Position numbers and translations under genes: made by a program. DNA of 64,000 bases from assembly GCF_023856365.1 (NCBI RefSeq), contig NC_064547.1, forward strand, positions 24,116,168-24,180,167, in the 5' to 3' direction. The notes under the pieces are model-generated. The model was not told the DNA's origin and did not search any database. It saw nothing but the letters and a program-made list of their open reading frames with translations. The stretch is from Brienomyrus brachyistius. Taxonomy: Eukaryota > Chordata > Actinopteri > Osteoglossiformes > Mormyridae. Within the stretch, counting starts at the first letter, position 1; each line of letters begins with the position of its first letter. Shown here in pieces: positions 1-11,711 of the stretch.

Positions 1-495
1 TTTCCTGTGGGCATTATAGCTCGCTGCCTCCTCCACCAAACACAGCGCAGCTACATGAGGCTTTTATGGTACTGGAACCTGACTGACAGCAGCATGGCTG
101 GGTGGAGCTCAGGTTTTGTGATAAAGGAGCCCCCACTGTTTTGCCATGGAGGCCTTGAGGAGGAGCTGTGAGGAGTCAGAGCTCGGACACAGCTCTGCGG
201 GCAGGCCAGAGGGCAGGCCAGGGGGCAGGCCGGGCCCGTCTCAAAATGGGGTGTTGAGCTTGTCACCATTTAGACATTTAGAGGGGATTTGTATGTGTTT
301 GCTATTTAATTTCATAGCACTAAGTTGGACAGGGAATTTTCAGGCAAACACCAAGGCTGGAAACAGGAATTGTGCCCTGCATCCACTTGCTAACATGGCA
401 GTGTGGTGAGTCCAGCGTTTTTAATAAAGCTGGACTCTCACTGTTTGGCTTTTCTGGCCCTAGGGACACTTCCCCCTCCCCCAACATGCACATAC
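1..495. other. Non-coding, no gene seen
   Basis: The stretch before the first satellite has only short overlapping open frames on both strands. No splice-bounded exon, RNA gene or clear repeat is visible, apart from three short GGCAGGCCAG-like units at about 200-232. Confidence 0.5.
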
Positions 496-1166
496 CTCAC
501 AGCTGTATATGCCTGCTCTCACAACTGTATATCATCTGCTCTCACAGTGGTATATGCCTGCTCTCACAACTGTATATCATCTGCTCTCACAGTGGTATAT
601 GCCTGCGCTCACAGCTATGTGACAGCTCTCATAGCCGTACATGACTACTCTCACAGTAGTATAATGACTGCTCTCACAGCTGTATGTGACTGCTCTCACA
701 GCTATATGACAGCTCTCATAGCCGTACATGACTACTCTCACAGTAGTATAATGACTGCTCTCACAGCTGTATGTGACTGCTCTCACAGCTATATGATAGC
801 TCTCATAGCCGTACATGACTACTCTCACAGTAGTAGTATGACTGCTCTCACAGCTGTATAATATCTGCTCTCACAGCTATATGACAGCTCTCATAGCCGT
901 ACATGACTACTCTCACAGTAGTATAATTACTGCTCTCACAGCTGTATATGACTGCTCTCACAGTAGTATAATTACTGCTCTCACAGCTGTATATGACTGC
1001 TCTCACAGCTATATGACAGCTCTCATAGCCGTACATGACTACTCTCACAGTAGTATAATGACTGCTCTCACAGCTGTATATAACTGCTCTCACAGCTATA
1101 TGACAGCTCTCATAGCCGTACATGACTACTCTCACAGTAGTATAATGACTGCTCCCACAGCTGACT
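496..1166. repeat. Satellite with 22-bp subunits and 87-bp higher-order period
   Basis: Tandem array of subunits of about 22 bp, each built on CTCTCACAG followed by a CTGTATATG- or TAGTATAATG-like half. From about 600 onward, four subunit types recur in a fixed order, giving a higher-order unit of about 87 bp. Because 87 is a multiple of three, several frames stay open on both strands. The predicted peptides (repeated YSHSS and MTALTAV blocks) follow from the period and do not suggest protein coding. The left end (496-600) is a simpler alternation of two subunits. Confidence 0.92.
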
Positions 1167-2097
1167 TTTAAACGGCTAAAATTAACGCCGCCAGGTGTCA
1201 TGTTCAGGAAAAGGAAGTGACTGTTACATCTTCCAGTCAAGGAGGAAGTCTTTGAAATCCCCTTTAGAACCGTTCAACCAATATCATCCATCACACTGGA
1301 AATGGGACACATTCCACCACCCAGACCTATGTCTACCCATGCAGACTAAAATGAAACGTTTCCATGACAACCTGTAGCTATAATAAGTTAGAAACCAACA
1401 AAATATTTTAAATATCTTCGCAGGCCCAACTTGGGCCTTGTGGAAATAACCACCAGACATGACTGTGTTATTTTGGGCTGTGTTGTTCACAGTAGCCACA
1501 GAGAGAAGAGGGTGTTCACTGGCTTCCCCAAACGGCGCTTTACCGTGCTCCGGGTCACACCTTCACAGTAAGAAGCAGGTACCGGACACCCCATAACTGA
1601 CACAACATGCATTGACGGATCCTCCATTCCTCTGCAATGATGTTCCTTCAACACGCTTGTGGACGTTATTTACTCATGAATTCGGTAATCTATATCCATG
1701 TCGGAGCCGAACATAAATGGGGAATACTTTAGTTGCTATCTTAAATAACACACACAGTATATTTCAGTTCCGTAGACTAGACAGATTAGAATGATTAGTT
1801 TATTTATTAGGTCATGTTTTTTGTACCTATATATAATGTCTCTTTATATAATGTTTTAAGGGTTTTCTTTTTTCAGTGAGAATTGCAGTGATCCTTCGCG
1901 GAAACACCGCTATTAATAATATTTGCGTGTGTGTGACAGCCCCGGGGGGGGGGGGGTTGTGACCTCACACTCCTTACGTTACGGGGCAGCATCACTGCTG
2001 TAAACAAGCAGCGCTCTTCCCTGCCGGCCAGCTTTTCTATTTCCAGCCTCTCGGTCCAATCCGCACAGAGCCGCGACGTCAGACTGCCTCCGCCGAC
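1167..2097. other. Non-coding flank, GC-rich at its right end
   Basis: No exon recognised. An 11-G run lies near 1944. The last 100 bases before the 21-bp array are CpG-containing and hold GCGACGTCAG near 2072, a CRE-like core (GACGTCA). This could be a small promoter-like or CpG-island region, but no transcript can be proven from sequence. Confidence 0.35.
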
Positions 2098-2166
2098 ATG
2101 GCACCCGTGTGTTTCGGCCTCAGTGCACTCGGTGCAGCATCCCAGGACGAGGTGTCTTCACGCGCG

Positions 2167-2523
2167 TGTGAGAGGACGCACACTGCCTGCGAGAGGACGC
2201 ACACTGCCTGGGAGAGGACGCGCACTGCCTGGGAGAGGACGCGCACTGCCTGCGAGAGGACGCGCACTGCCTGGGAGAGGACGCGCACTGCCTGGGAGAG
2301 GACGCGCACTGCCTGGGAGAGGACGCGCACTGCCTGGGAGAGGACGCGCACTGCCTGGGAGAGGACGCGCACTGCCTGGGAGAGGACGCGCACTGCCTGG
2401 GAGAGGACGCGCACTGCCTGGGAGAGGACGCACACTGCCTGCGAGAGGACGCACACTGCCTGCGAGAGGACGCACACTGCCTGCGAGAGGACGCACACTG
2501 CCTGCGAGAGGACGCACACTGCC
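2167..2523. repeat. GC-rich 21-bp minisatellite, 17 copies
   Basis: Seventeen head-to-tail copies of a 21-bp unit (consensus GAGAGGACGCGCACTGCCTG plus G or C). Variant units form blocks: CAC-type at both ends and CGC-type in the middle, as expected from local duplication. The unit is seven codons long, so two plus-strand and two minus-strand frames of 140-160 codons stay open. One plus frame starts at an ATG at 2098, encodes a non-repetitive lead of about 23 residues and then heptads of the form ERTRTAW. No homologue is recognised, and period-driven open frames are the simpler explanation. Confidence 0.93.
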
Positions 2524-3068
2524 TGCTCGAGCCCCTGTCCCTTTGTAGCGGGTGTCACTTGGTGACAGATGCCCAGTGAACCAGCTCACTTAATGTAATG
2601 AGCAGAGCTGTATATCTGCAGCAGCACACGTGAGGCAGTAATAAAAGCAGCCACTGCTCCTATCTGAAGCCTCCCTAAAAGCCTTGTCCGCTGTCAGGTC
2701 CAGGAAACCCCCCCCCCACCCCCCACGCCACATCACGGCGCGATCCTCCTGAAAAGCGCCCACCTGTGCCCAGCGCATGCATCCCCAACCGTGCGCACAG
2801 CAGCCGGAAGCCAGCAAGGAAGATGACAGCATGGGAAAGATTTACTCAATACGAATTCCATGTATAATTGTATATGTACTTTTTATGATATCTGCAAAGG
2901 CACAACTCATAAAAAAAAAAAAACACAATTTTATAAACAAGAGTAACATTAGATCCCTGACTAAGATGCCATGACAGACTCTGTATATTCTGATGTCAGT
3001 CTAGATCGAGAGTCTGATTCGGACCCTGCAAGCGCATTTCACATGAACTCCAGATAGACCTGACTCAC

Positions 3069-3152
3069 CTTGGCCCCGATGACTGAACTCTTCTGGTAGA
3101 AGCAGCACAAAGCGGCCGTGATGGTCCGCAGGACGCTGCACCTCTCCGACAT
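3069..3152 (-). CDS. Possible first coding exon of an unidentified minus-strand gene
   Basis: On the minus strand, an ATG at 3152 opens 28 codons (start MSERCSVLRTI, end SVIGAK) that run directly into a strong GTGAGT splice donor at 3068. An in-frame stop lies just upstream, and there is no pyrimidine tract for an acceptor, so if real this would be an initiating exon. Its phase-0 end is clean. I do not recognise the peptide and found no continuation in the 3 kb to the window edge. It could be an alternative start of a gene to the left, or chance. Confidence 0.22.
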
Positions 3153-3815
3153 GGCTCAGCCGGTCCTCGCGTTCACAGTTCCAGTAATAAAAGTGTGTCT
3201 GGTGCTTTGTGCAGCCCACGAGCAGGCTGCCTGGCTGCCTGACAGTCTCCTTGTGCTGTCAGCGCTCTGACTGCTAAAACACGCTGGTTCCACTCAGCCC
3301 GCTGTTCCATGTATGGAAAGAGAACGGCCCATGTGATCTCGCTCCCCCGCGAATGAAATCTTAGCCATGTGTGAGTGGTCTGCCAGAGACAGTTGTAACC
3401 CCCCGACACACACTTGCTGTTTAGGGGGAGGACCTCTGTGAGAAAGACCATTAGGTAGCCCCCACCCCCCCCCCCCACCCCCGCCAAATAACCACTCTTA
3501 TAGTGATGCTCTTTCTGGAAACGCCTTTGAAGTTTTTTTTGTCTGTTTCACAGCTGTGGTGATGAGTAACACATATGCTGTGTTTGTTTACACATCCAAA
3601 TTAGAAATTACTCTCTCGTTCTTTTTTTTATATCAAAAGCTGTTATGATATGGTTTCCTTGTGTTGTAAAGGATCGACAGTATCATGGAAATGCAGTGCA
3701 AACCTGAGGTACAATCTGCAAACACAAGGAAGAACGCCAGACAGACAATCGACTGAAGCAGCTCTGGCAGCCTTATTGACTGCATTGCTAAAGGACCTTT
3801 TTCCTGTTTGATAAA

Positions 3816-4023
3816 GCCGGCGTGCAGGGGGCTATCGTATGTAACGCGGCCGGCGTGTGCAGGGGGCTATCGTATGTAACGCGGCCGGCGTGTGCAGGGG
3901 GCTATCGTATGTAACGCGGCCGGCATGTGCAGGGGGCTATCGTATGTAACGTGGCCGGTGTATGCAAGGGGCTACCATACGTAACGTGGCCAGTGTGTGC
4001 AGGGGGCTACCGTGAGTAACACA
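3816..4023. repeat. 35-bp tandem array, six copies
   Basis: Six direct copies of a 35-bp unit, GCCGGCGTGTGCAGGGGGCT followed by ATCGTATGTAACGCG. The first copy (3816-3848) lacks two bases. Copies 2 and 3 are identical, copy 4 has two changes, and copies 5 and 6 are clearly degenerate. Divergence therefore rises to the right, placing the most recent duplications at the left. Each unit carries CpGs. Confidence 0.93.
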
Positions 4024-7000
4024 GCCGGCAGCCAGAGCACAATTTCAGGGGGGGCATTCTGAATGAACCTCAAGGTGTCCGCTGGTCGCACCTCAACCAG
4101 GAATCTAGGAGGCATGAAGGATGCTTATATTTTCCTTTTATCAGATGTTGGGAGCAGCTCTGTGTGTGAATAACTATCTGTAAGCAACCGTGGCCCCGTG
4201 GAGAGAGTCACAATCCAGATTCCTCTGCGTAACAGGAGTGAGGACAGAGTCTGTCTGCTGGGGGAGGCATAGCTTTCGTTAGTGTGAGTCCTTAACGAGC
4301 TGCAATTCATTAGGGACAGTCTCTCAGTGCTAATGCAGTTATGCTTCAGTCAGCAGATTGTGGAAGGGGGTGTGAGAGAAAACACTCTAGACGATATTGC
4401 ATCACTCCAGTTTGTGTTACTGACTAGTGATAGAGAACAAATGGCAGCCCATACTGTAAATGTTTCATTTCAACAATTCGATCTATTCAGTCCTTCAAAA
4501 CTGTTGTGTCTCTAATCTTTGGCCACTAGGTATCTTTTTGCCTGCTATTAACACAAGTTTAGGGGATTCCTTTGCTCCAAAAACATTAAAAGAGACATTT
4601 ATGGTGCCTGAAAGTGACTCTGGGAGTGTGGTGTTCTCTGACACCCACATTAATGATGCGAGCAGACTGTGATGCACAGTGGGAAGCTGCCAGCACACTG
4701 ACAGAGACGGATTAAACCGAGCACAGCACAGCACAGCGGCTCGGCTGCTCAGAATGACCTGCTGGGAGTCACCTGATTAGACGCCTGTGCCAGAAGGTTC
4801 CGGCATCCTAATCGGGAGCCAGTGTTTGAAAAGCCGGGTTCATGGAACATTTACGTTGAATAGGAACTCCCTTTTTGAGTATACTAGGAGGAGATCTCAC
4901 GGGCAGACTTTGGCGACTCTGCCTTCATTAATTTTTTGTGAGGGACACCCATTGGTAGGTCTTAGCATGTCCAAGGCGATGCACCCCTCAGTGTCGCCTC
5001 CCCAGGGCTCAGCGGAGGCTGACGAGTCCTGACATTGCCGAACGCTTAACTTGTAATTGGTGTCGTCCTTCCTCGGGATGGAGGACATATGTAGAGCATC
5101 TTGGCAGAGTGCTGCGTTAGCACCTTACGGAAAGCCTGTCTGGGCTGTCATCAGCCCTGTGAGATATATCACTCTCACGTTTAGCTGAACCTCTCCCACA
5201 GCTGATAGGTGATAAATATCCATCAGCTATCCAAAACAGTGGCATGTTCTCTCTTGCAGCGATGCGCTCTCCACGATGCATGTTATGAACAGGCTGACAA
5301 GGCTAATTAATGGGACAAAGATGGAATGACCGCAATTAGTTTGCATTGTGTACAAATGTATCTCATATGTCTGACTGAATCCAATAGTCGTACGCAGGAG
5401 CCCACAGCTTGTTCAGAGGCTGGAAATCAGAGTTTGGTTCAGAGCAATTAAACTGAGAATTACAGCAGATTTACGATGAGAACTAGAAAGACGGGCAGTG
5501 ATGTGCAGAAGAACGTGGCAAGATGATGAGAAAGGAGTGGAGCTTGCTTGCTCATTGAGGGTGAATATGAAGAGCCTGCAGAGTCAGATATGGGGCGGGG
5601 GGGTGCCACACCCAGAGGGGGCTCAGGCAGCTTGGAGCGAGAGTGGGGCCTCGCTGGAGCCTTCAAAGTGCAGCCCGTGGTGCCTGAGGCCAGCGCCTGG
5701 ATCCACAAGTTTCCCCTTTCAAAGTTGCTGTCTGCCTCTGAATCTCTACTCATGTTAAATCAGAACATGAAGATGAGTTTGCAGCTGTGGTTATAAGCAA
5801 GCCCGCTGGGATGGGTGTGCCTGCAACCAGCCAGAGGTTTGCATGGGGTTATTTACAGTGTGCCGTGAGCCTCCCGTTTCCTTTGGAAGGCTCATAATGT
5901 GTAAATACAGACGTTGGGCCGGCTGGTGCACCCTCCTAAAATGAAGGAATGTTGTCTCAAGGGAAATCTGCTAAACAACTTAATTGCGCTCAATAAAGCG
6001 GCAGCCGCCTGGAAGTAAATCAAATGTACACAACTAGCCTGGGAAAGGGGATCCCGCTAGAGGCGAAGGTAGTGAGAGGCTTCAGGGATTCGCAGGGTAT
6101 CGCCACTCCATCGGCCCTTTCAGAGAGGCGACGCAAAGGCCTGAGCAATGTCACGACTTTGTCTAGTGAAAACAGCAACAGCGTTCACCGAATCAAGCTA
6201 CTCAGTTCACAGAGTTGAGCACTGTGTAATAATGACACTTAGCGGTACCCACACCTGCTCTGCACTCAGAAGGTCCACAAGCATCACCAAAGATGTAAAT
6301 CTGTCCTCTAGGACCCACTCTAAGCCACATTCACCTCTCTGCCTTATAAGGTAGAACTTTCATATCACATTCATATTACCCATTGCATCCATGACCTGCT
6401 AGCTCAGCTGTAGCATTAATAATGCTAAGGTAGTGGATTTGAACCCCACTCTTGACTTTTTTGCAATTTCCCTTTAGAATTAATGATGTATCATTGTATC
6501 TTTGCCGGTGGTCTGTGGATCTGCGTGGTGTGGATGTTGTGCCTGAAGAAGGAGGCAGGATTGAAAATCTTATTCTGCAGATTTATTTCACTGTTTCACA
6601 TGATTAAAAGTTGATCAGTTTGCACCTAATAAGAGTAAGCAGCATACTGAGTTTTGGTGGATGAAACACATTAGATCTCGGGAAATGTCAGATTCTCCTA
6701 AGCTTTCTGCTTTCATGAAAAGTCCACTTCACACCACTAGAAGGCGCTGTCCCTCTTTCCGTCAGGTTTTGTTGTTTTTCCTTTTTTTTTTGTAATTTTA
6801 CTGGGCAGTTTGAGAGAGATGCCTGCAGATTGAATAGATCAAAGCCGGGAAGAACATGGCTTGAAGCGCTGAATTGAAAATGGGCACCGTTTGTCCTGAG
6901 AAGCACCTGCCACTGCCAGTTTTATAGCCTCATAAGTCATAAGACCCCAACTGGTTGGCTTCTCATGCCGTATGATGAGCGTAATTACAGTACAAATTTA

Positions 7001-10000
7001 CCCATCTATTTATCTGAATGCTGGTGTCCCACCTCTGACACATGACCCAAAGTGTGTCATTTCCCCAAGGCAAACACATGAAGCTTTAGCAGGGAGAGAA
7101 ACAGATGTGTTGAGTTTACGGAAGCCCGGTTCTGGAGGAAGACTCATTGTATTGTGAGAAGTAACTCGACCGACAGGACTGAGACTTGCATAGAGGTGTC
7201 TAATGGTCCCTGGGACAGCCTTCTACTGACAGAGACTGTCTCAGATCCCTCTGCGTCTGTCCACAGTCTACCGGTCACAAAGGAGGCGCGTTCCTGCTCC
7301 AGCAGAATGGGCCGCACTGATGGCCAAAGGCTCCATTATTATTTGGGTTCAGAGAGGGCTGTAAACCCCATAGGCCAGACAGAGAGCCATTGTTTCCTGG
7401 GGCTCTTTCATGACAAGCTAACGCTCACTGCACAGGGGGCTCACTGCACAGGGGGCTCACTGCATACCATCGATCCAGCTCGATCTGTGCCATGTGCAGG
7501 AAAAGAACAGCACATGTTAGACAATGGAAGATCTGATGCTAAACAAGAATTACAGCCATTTGTAATTCCCTTGATGAGATCAAACACATTTTAAAGTAAA
7601 AAAAAAAAAAAGTAAGAAAAATGTCATTTTCCCTGCCAAAGCTTTTCTCACAGGCCGTGTTTATTTACAGATAAGCATATAAATTAGCTTTTGCACACCC
7701 AACTACCCACAACGTCATGGAAACCAGTACGCATTTCGCCAGGTAGCTTTGCTAAAGCCCGGTTCGTCTCGGGACATCGTTTGGCGCTGGTCCAGAGAGC
7801 GGCAGATCACACACTGGGTTTGTGTTTCTGCATACATTCTTGGGACAGTGAATCTGACCTACGCAGTTTTATTTTTTTCATTTTTTTGTTTTATGGGAGT
7901 ACAAGACCGCAGGCATGCCCTGTGCTTTGCATGCATGCAATTCAATTAAATACAATCAGTGCCGGAACGCCTTCATAAAACGGGATGCACGATTCTGTCG
8001 TTTTTCAGCTCTGTACAGTAACATTTCCCTTGGGGGTCCCACCCTGTTCCAGAATCGTATTTTTAGGCGCTAAAGCTTCCTCGAGCCATTTCCAGTCTCC
8101 CGCCTGGAAGATCTTCTTTGATGATAATGCTTGCTTCTAATTTTCAAAAAAGCAATGATCATTTCACACGCGACGGTCCTGCCTCGTTGATTCTGAGCCA
8201 GATTATAGCCTCAGTGTTCGCGTGTGGGCAACAGCGGGAGGCTTTATCCCCTCAGTCGTCAGCTCTACGAACGTGACCGATGCTGACCTTATCCTGACCA
8301 GCACACTCTTTAATCCCACATCTCCAGGCCTCAGGAAACAGCTTCAGAACATCAATGTCTTGATGTTTTGTCTCCTCGGATACATTCTTCTACCTGCATC
8401 TAAAAAGTCATTTTAGCTGCTCAGTAATTTCAGTGCTATGAAGAGAAACAGGCCTATTTGAATGTGATGTTATGGACTCATGAATTTTGCATGGAGAAAT
8501 GCTTTTGAGGGCTATTGTACTGTCACCTTTGGGTGAAGAATGATACACAAACAGGCAGCAATATTGAATCGCTTGCTGCTGTCAACGTTTGTCTCAAGCC
8601 ACCTCATGTTCCCTCGCCACTCTCTCGGATGTTGACTAAACGTTGCGGCCGAACGTGGCCCCTGCAAGCGCCCTGTGGATTTTGCCTTCTGCCGACTGAA
8701 CCAAAAGCCATCATTCTTCTCCTCTGTGGCACTGTGGTCAGTCTTGGTGGCCCTGAACAGAGTGCGTGGCCTCACCTTGTATTCGCTGTATTTCGGTTAG
8801 AAGACAGGACAATAGTAATCTGAGAGCCGACACTTTCCCTCGGCAATCACCGTTTTATGCAAAATGCAGACATTTTGGCAGATCATTTATCTTTTGTCGT
8901 GAAAAGTGTCCATTCTTGTCTTTTCATTCCAAGGTGACTTGCGTAACGTTTGTTTAACATACGCACTTTATACTCAAGATAAGTAGAATATCACAGGATC
9001 GGTCCTTAAAAACACAAAGCATGAAATCTGCATACACAGGCAATAACCCAGACGACACTCACAGGGATAATCACCAGGACTATGCTCACAAAACTCCGTC
9101 AGCAGTGCTTTTACAACTTGAAGCCTCAAACATAATTTCCTCTCATCTCTAATCAGTCTCTCATCAGCTAGGAGAAGGTTATACTCAACACTGGGGCCAC
9201 CTGTCAATTTCCATAACGTGCAGTTAAGTCGGCCTTTGTGAGTACTCCAAGCTTTAGACTGACGCCGCGCTCAGATAAGGGACTGCTTCCAGCAGATGTC
9301 AGGAGCCTTGATGTAGAATACATCGACATGCTCCTATTTCTCTCACACCCATACAAATTACCCTACTTGCCCTGTTCTAGAAAATTCAGCTTGCAGGTCC
9401 AGCTTATCCTGGCCACTGGTTGGCTGACCTGGTACAGGTCTGTCACATATGACACCCAGCTGTCCAAGAGAAACCCCAGACCACATGCAAGAACATTGAT
9501 TTAATGCTGAACTTTGGAGGTGTGAAAGTCTGCTGCCGATTGTGAAGCAGAAGCCTGTTGTTAAAGCTGTTTTTTCTATCTGCTAAGCTGAAGCCAGTCA
9601 AGTTTTATTTGTAGAATACAGGAAACTCACAGCCCCTTCTGTGAAGAGGCAGCTAGCCGGGTGACTAGGGCTCCAGTGAGTTACAGCACATGGCTCACCT
9701 TACGACGCCCTCTGGCTGCCTGTTTGTTTGCTGCCCTTCCCGTGAGGTTACCAAGCACTGTCAAGGTTTGCTTTTCACACTAGGTTGAAAGGAGAGGCAG
9801 ACTGAGGAGAGCGAGCAGCTGCTGGCATCTCAGATGGCTGGGAGAGGTCACGGCCCAGCGACGGGGCACAACGTTGCCACTCAGCGCTCGCAAATCAGGC
9901 AGAGCTGGGGCAGTGCTCAAATTTAGGCCGGCACAAATCAAGCGGTGGGCTTCGGACTGAAGCCGTGAGACGCGGACAGTGCATGGGAATCTGCATTGCT

Positions 10001-11671
10001 GTTTCATGCCAGGCATATAGTGAGACTCATTTTCAGCCCGGGAGTTTTATACCCAAGACTGGCCCATTTTGTCTGGGGAAACGATGCCGCAGTTCGAGTC
10101 GTCTTATAGTGATTCCTTCCTTCATTCCTTCCATCAATAAGAAAATAAATAACAAATAGCATACCATCCATCTATCCATCCATTTTCCAAACCGCTTATC
10201 CTACTGGGTCGCGGGGAAATAGCATACCCCACCTGGTATATTTGCACCGCCTATCGTTTGAGAAACTTCCAGTGATCAGCAATAGCAAGCAATTAGTTGT
10301 ATCACCTCTGCAGCCGTGCACCGCGGTCAAGCAATCAGCGTCTTTGTCTGTGTTTCTATGCAGAACAGTCATATTGTCCCCACAATGTAATAAAAATTCA
10401 TTTTGGCATTGTGGGGGTATTTCTTCAGTCCCCACAAGGGGAAACTCAGTTTTCTAAATAAAAAAATTACAAAATCTTGCATTGCAATCATAAAACTAAA
10501 AATGCCAAAAGTTTTGTATTTTGTTTGGTAACTTGTGGTTAAGGTCAGGGCTGGGTAGGGGGTTAAGGTTGTCATTGCTAAGATTAGAGTTTTTTCCCAT
10601 AGAAATGAATGAACGGTCCCCACAATGATATGAATACAAATGTGTGTGTATCTACAAGCATATGCTTTGTGTCCATGATCAACATAACAGGTTAATAACA
10701 AGACCTGTAATGTCATTCAGAAAAGAACAGTAGCTAAAAGCATGAATATTCAGAACCAACAATGAATGCTCATAATGTCAGACAAAAGATATTTCTTATT
10801 CTTAGCATCTTGGAATCATCTGATTATGACTTAGATGGTTGTTCTGCGTTCCCAAAAAGGCTCTGTAATGTAATCTGAGATCACCTAGCAGGTCTTCTCA
10901 AGAGAAAACGGTCCTGAATAAAAGTGATCACAATCACATTCCTGCCCCCTGCTTTGTCTGCTACTGCGGCAACATAAACGGAGCTAACAGCTACTAGCCC
11001 CGTCTGAATAATTACTTCTTTAAATAATCTTTTCGTTCTGTAAAAGCCTCCTTTTCTAACCACAGAAGTTGATGTAAATGATGCTTTAATTAAAGGAAAG
11101 AGGATTAACTAAAGCTATACCATTCTGAAAGTGCACTTAAAGTGTTTTCTGTTCATTACACTTGATTTATTACCTGTATAAACCATCCATCTAGGTAGTA
11201 ATTCAGCCTATAATACAATAGCAAGTAGAGTATTTCCAGTCATGTTTACTAGGCTGTGCATAGAGCCTCAAAACATCATCTTACACGAAACACCACACAA
11301 TGTGTGTGGGCAACGTCCGATTGTATAGCGGACATGTGTCTACATGTCTGTAACAATAGGTCTCCACCTTACAGGATGAAAATGCTGCTATAGGATGAAT
11401 GTGCTTCATTAGTATTTCTAAGTGAATTACAATAGAAGCTTTTAGGCAACCAAACAACCTGAGAGATGAAAAATGCCACCATTTTGAACCTTTTTCCTAC
11501 ATCCCTATTCTAGATGTTAAAAAAAAATCTGATGCTATGATGATATTATCATTACGCAACTTGTTTTATGGCACAAAAGCACAAAGAAAGGATTTTTGTC
11601 AGGCGTTATGTAGAAGCACAGGGCTGCCTGAATATTGCCCCCACTGAGCGATGGAAATGGATCCATCTTAC
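4024..11671. other. Intergenic or intronic DNA, no supported exon
   Basis: No spliced exon can be supported on either strand. Contents seen: a weak tRNA-like SINE fragment near 6395-6460, a CATCCATCTATCCATCC microsatellite and SINE-tail remnant at 10163-10215, and a GTCCCCACAA-type dispersed repeat at about 10370-10660. Open frames here (for example 146 codons at 7154-7594) show no recognisable domain and no flanking splice pattern. Confidence 0.5.
10370..10660. repeat. Dispersed fish repeat of the GTCCCCACAA type
   Basis: The block begins TTGTCCCCACAATG and ends near GGTCCCCACAATG. Between these are GTTAAGGTTGTCATTGCT and CCCATAGAAATGAATG, words I remember from a very common fish interspersed repeat. 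The left part also forms a local hairpin (CCCACAATG with CATTGTGGG). The class is not assigned. Evidence is from recall, not from a database match. Confidence 0.5.
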
Positions 11672-11711
11672 CTTGACGTAGTCCATGGTGGGGTCCCGGC
11701 TCTGCCAGTCC
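11672..11711 (-). CDS. Exon: 40-nt small exon
   Basis: Minus-strand exon of only 40 nt between a strong acceptor (CTCTCTCCCCTACAG) and donor (GTAAGATG). Joined to exon 18872-18568 in phase 2 it reads MEYPPMNR-DWQSRDPTMDYVK and ends in phase 0. The exact phase match and strong splice sites support it despite its size. The next exon downstream was not found in the window. Confidence 0.6.

Noticed and set aside
600..1171. Several 80-150 codon frames in the left satellite
   Set aside because: They exist on both strands because the higher-order period is a multiple of three.
6395..6460. Possible tRNA gene (TAGCTCAGCTGTAGCATT with TTTGAACCCCAC)
   Set aside because: A- and B-box-like words are present, but no cloverleaf stems fit; a SINE head is more likely.
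7154..7594. 146-codon plus-strand open frame
   Set aside because: No domain, no flanking splice pattern, and contains a small duplicated CTCACTGCACAGGGGG unit; treated as chance.
9065..9192. Minus-strand exon-like segment (YNLLLADERLIRDERKLC, donor GTGAGTGT)
   Set aside because: Donor is good and the peptide looks helical, but the acceptor lacks a pyrimidine tract and the phase does not continue from exon 11711-11672.
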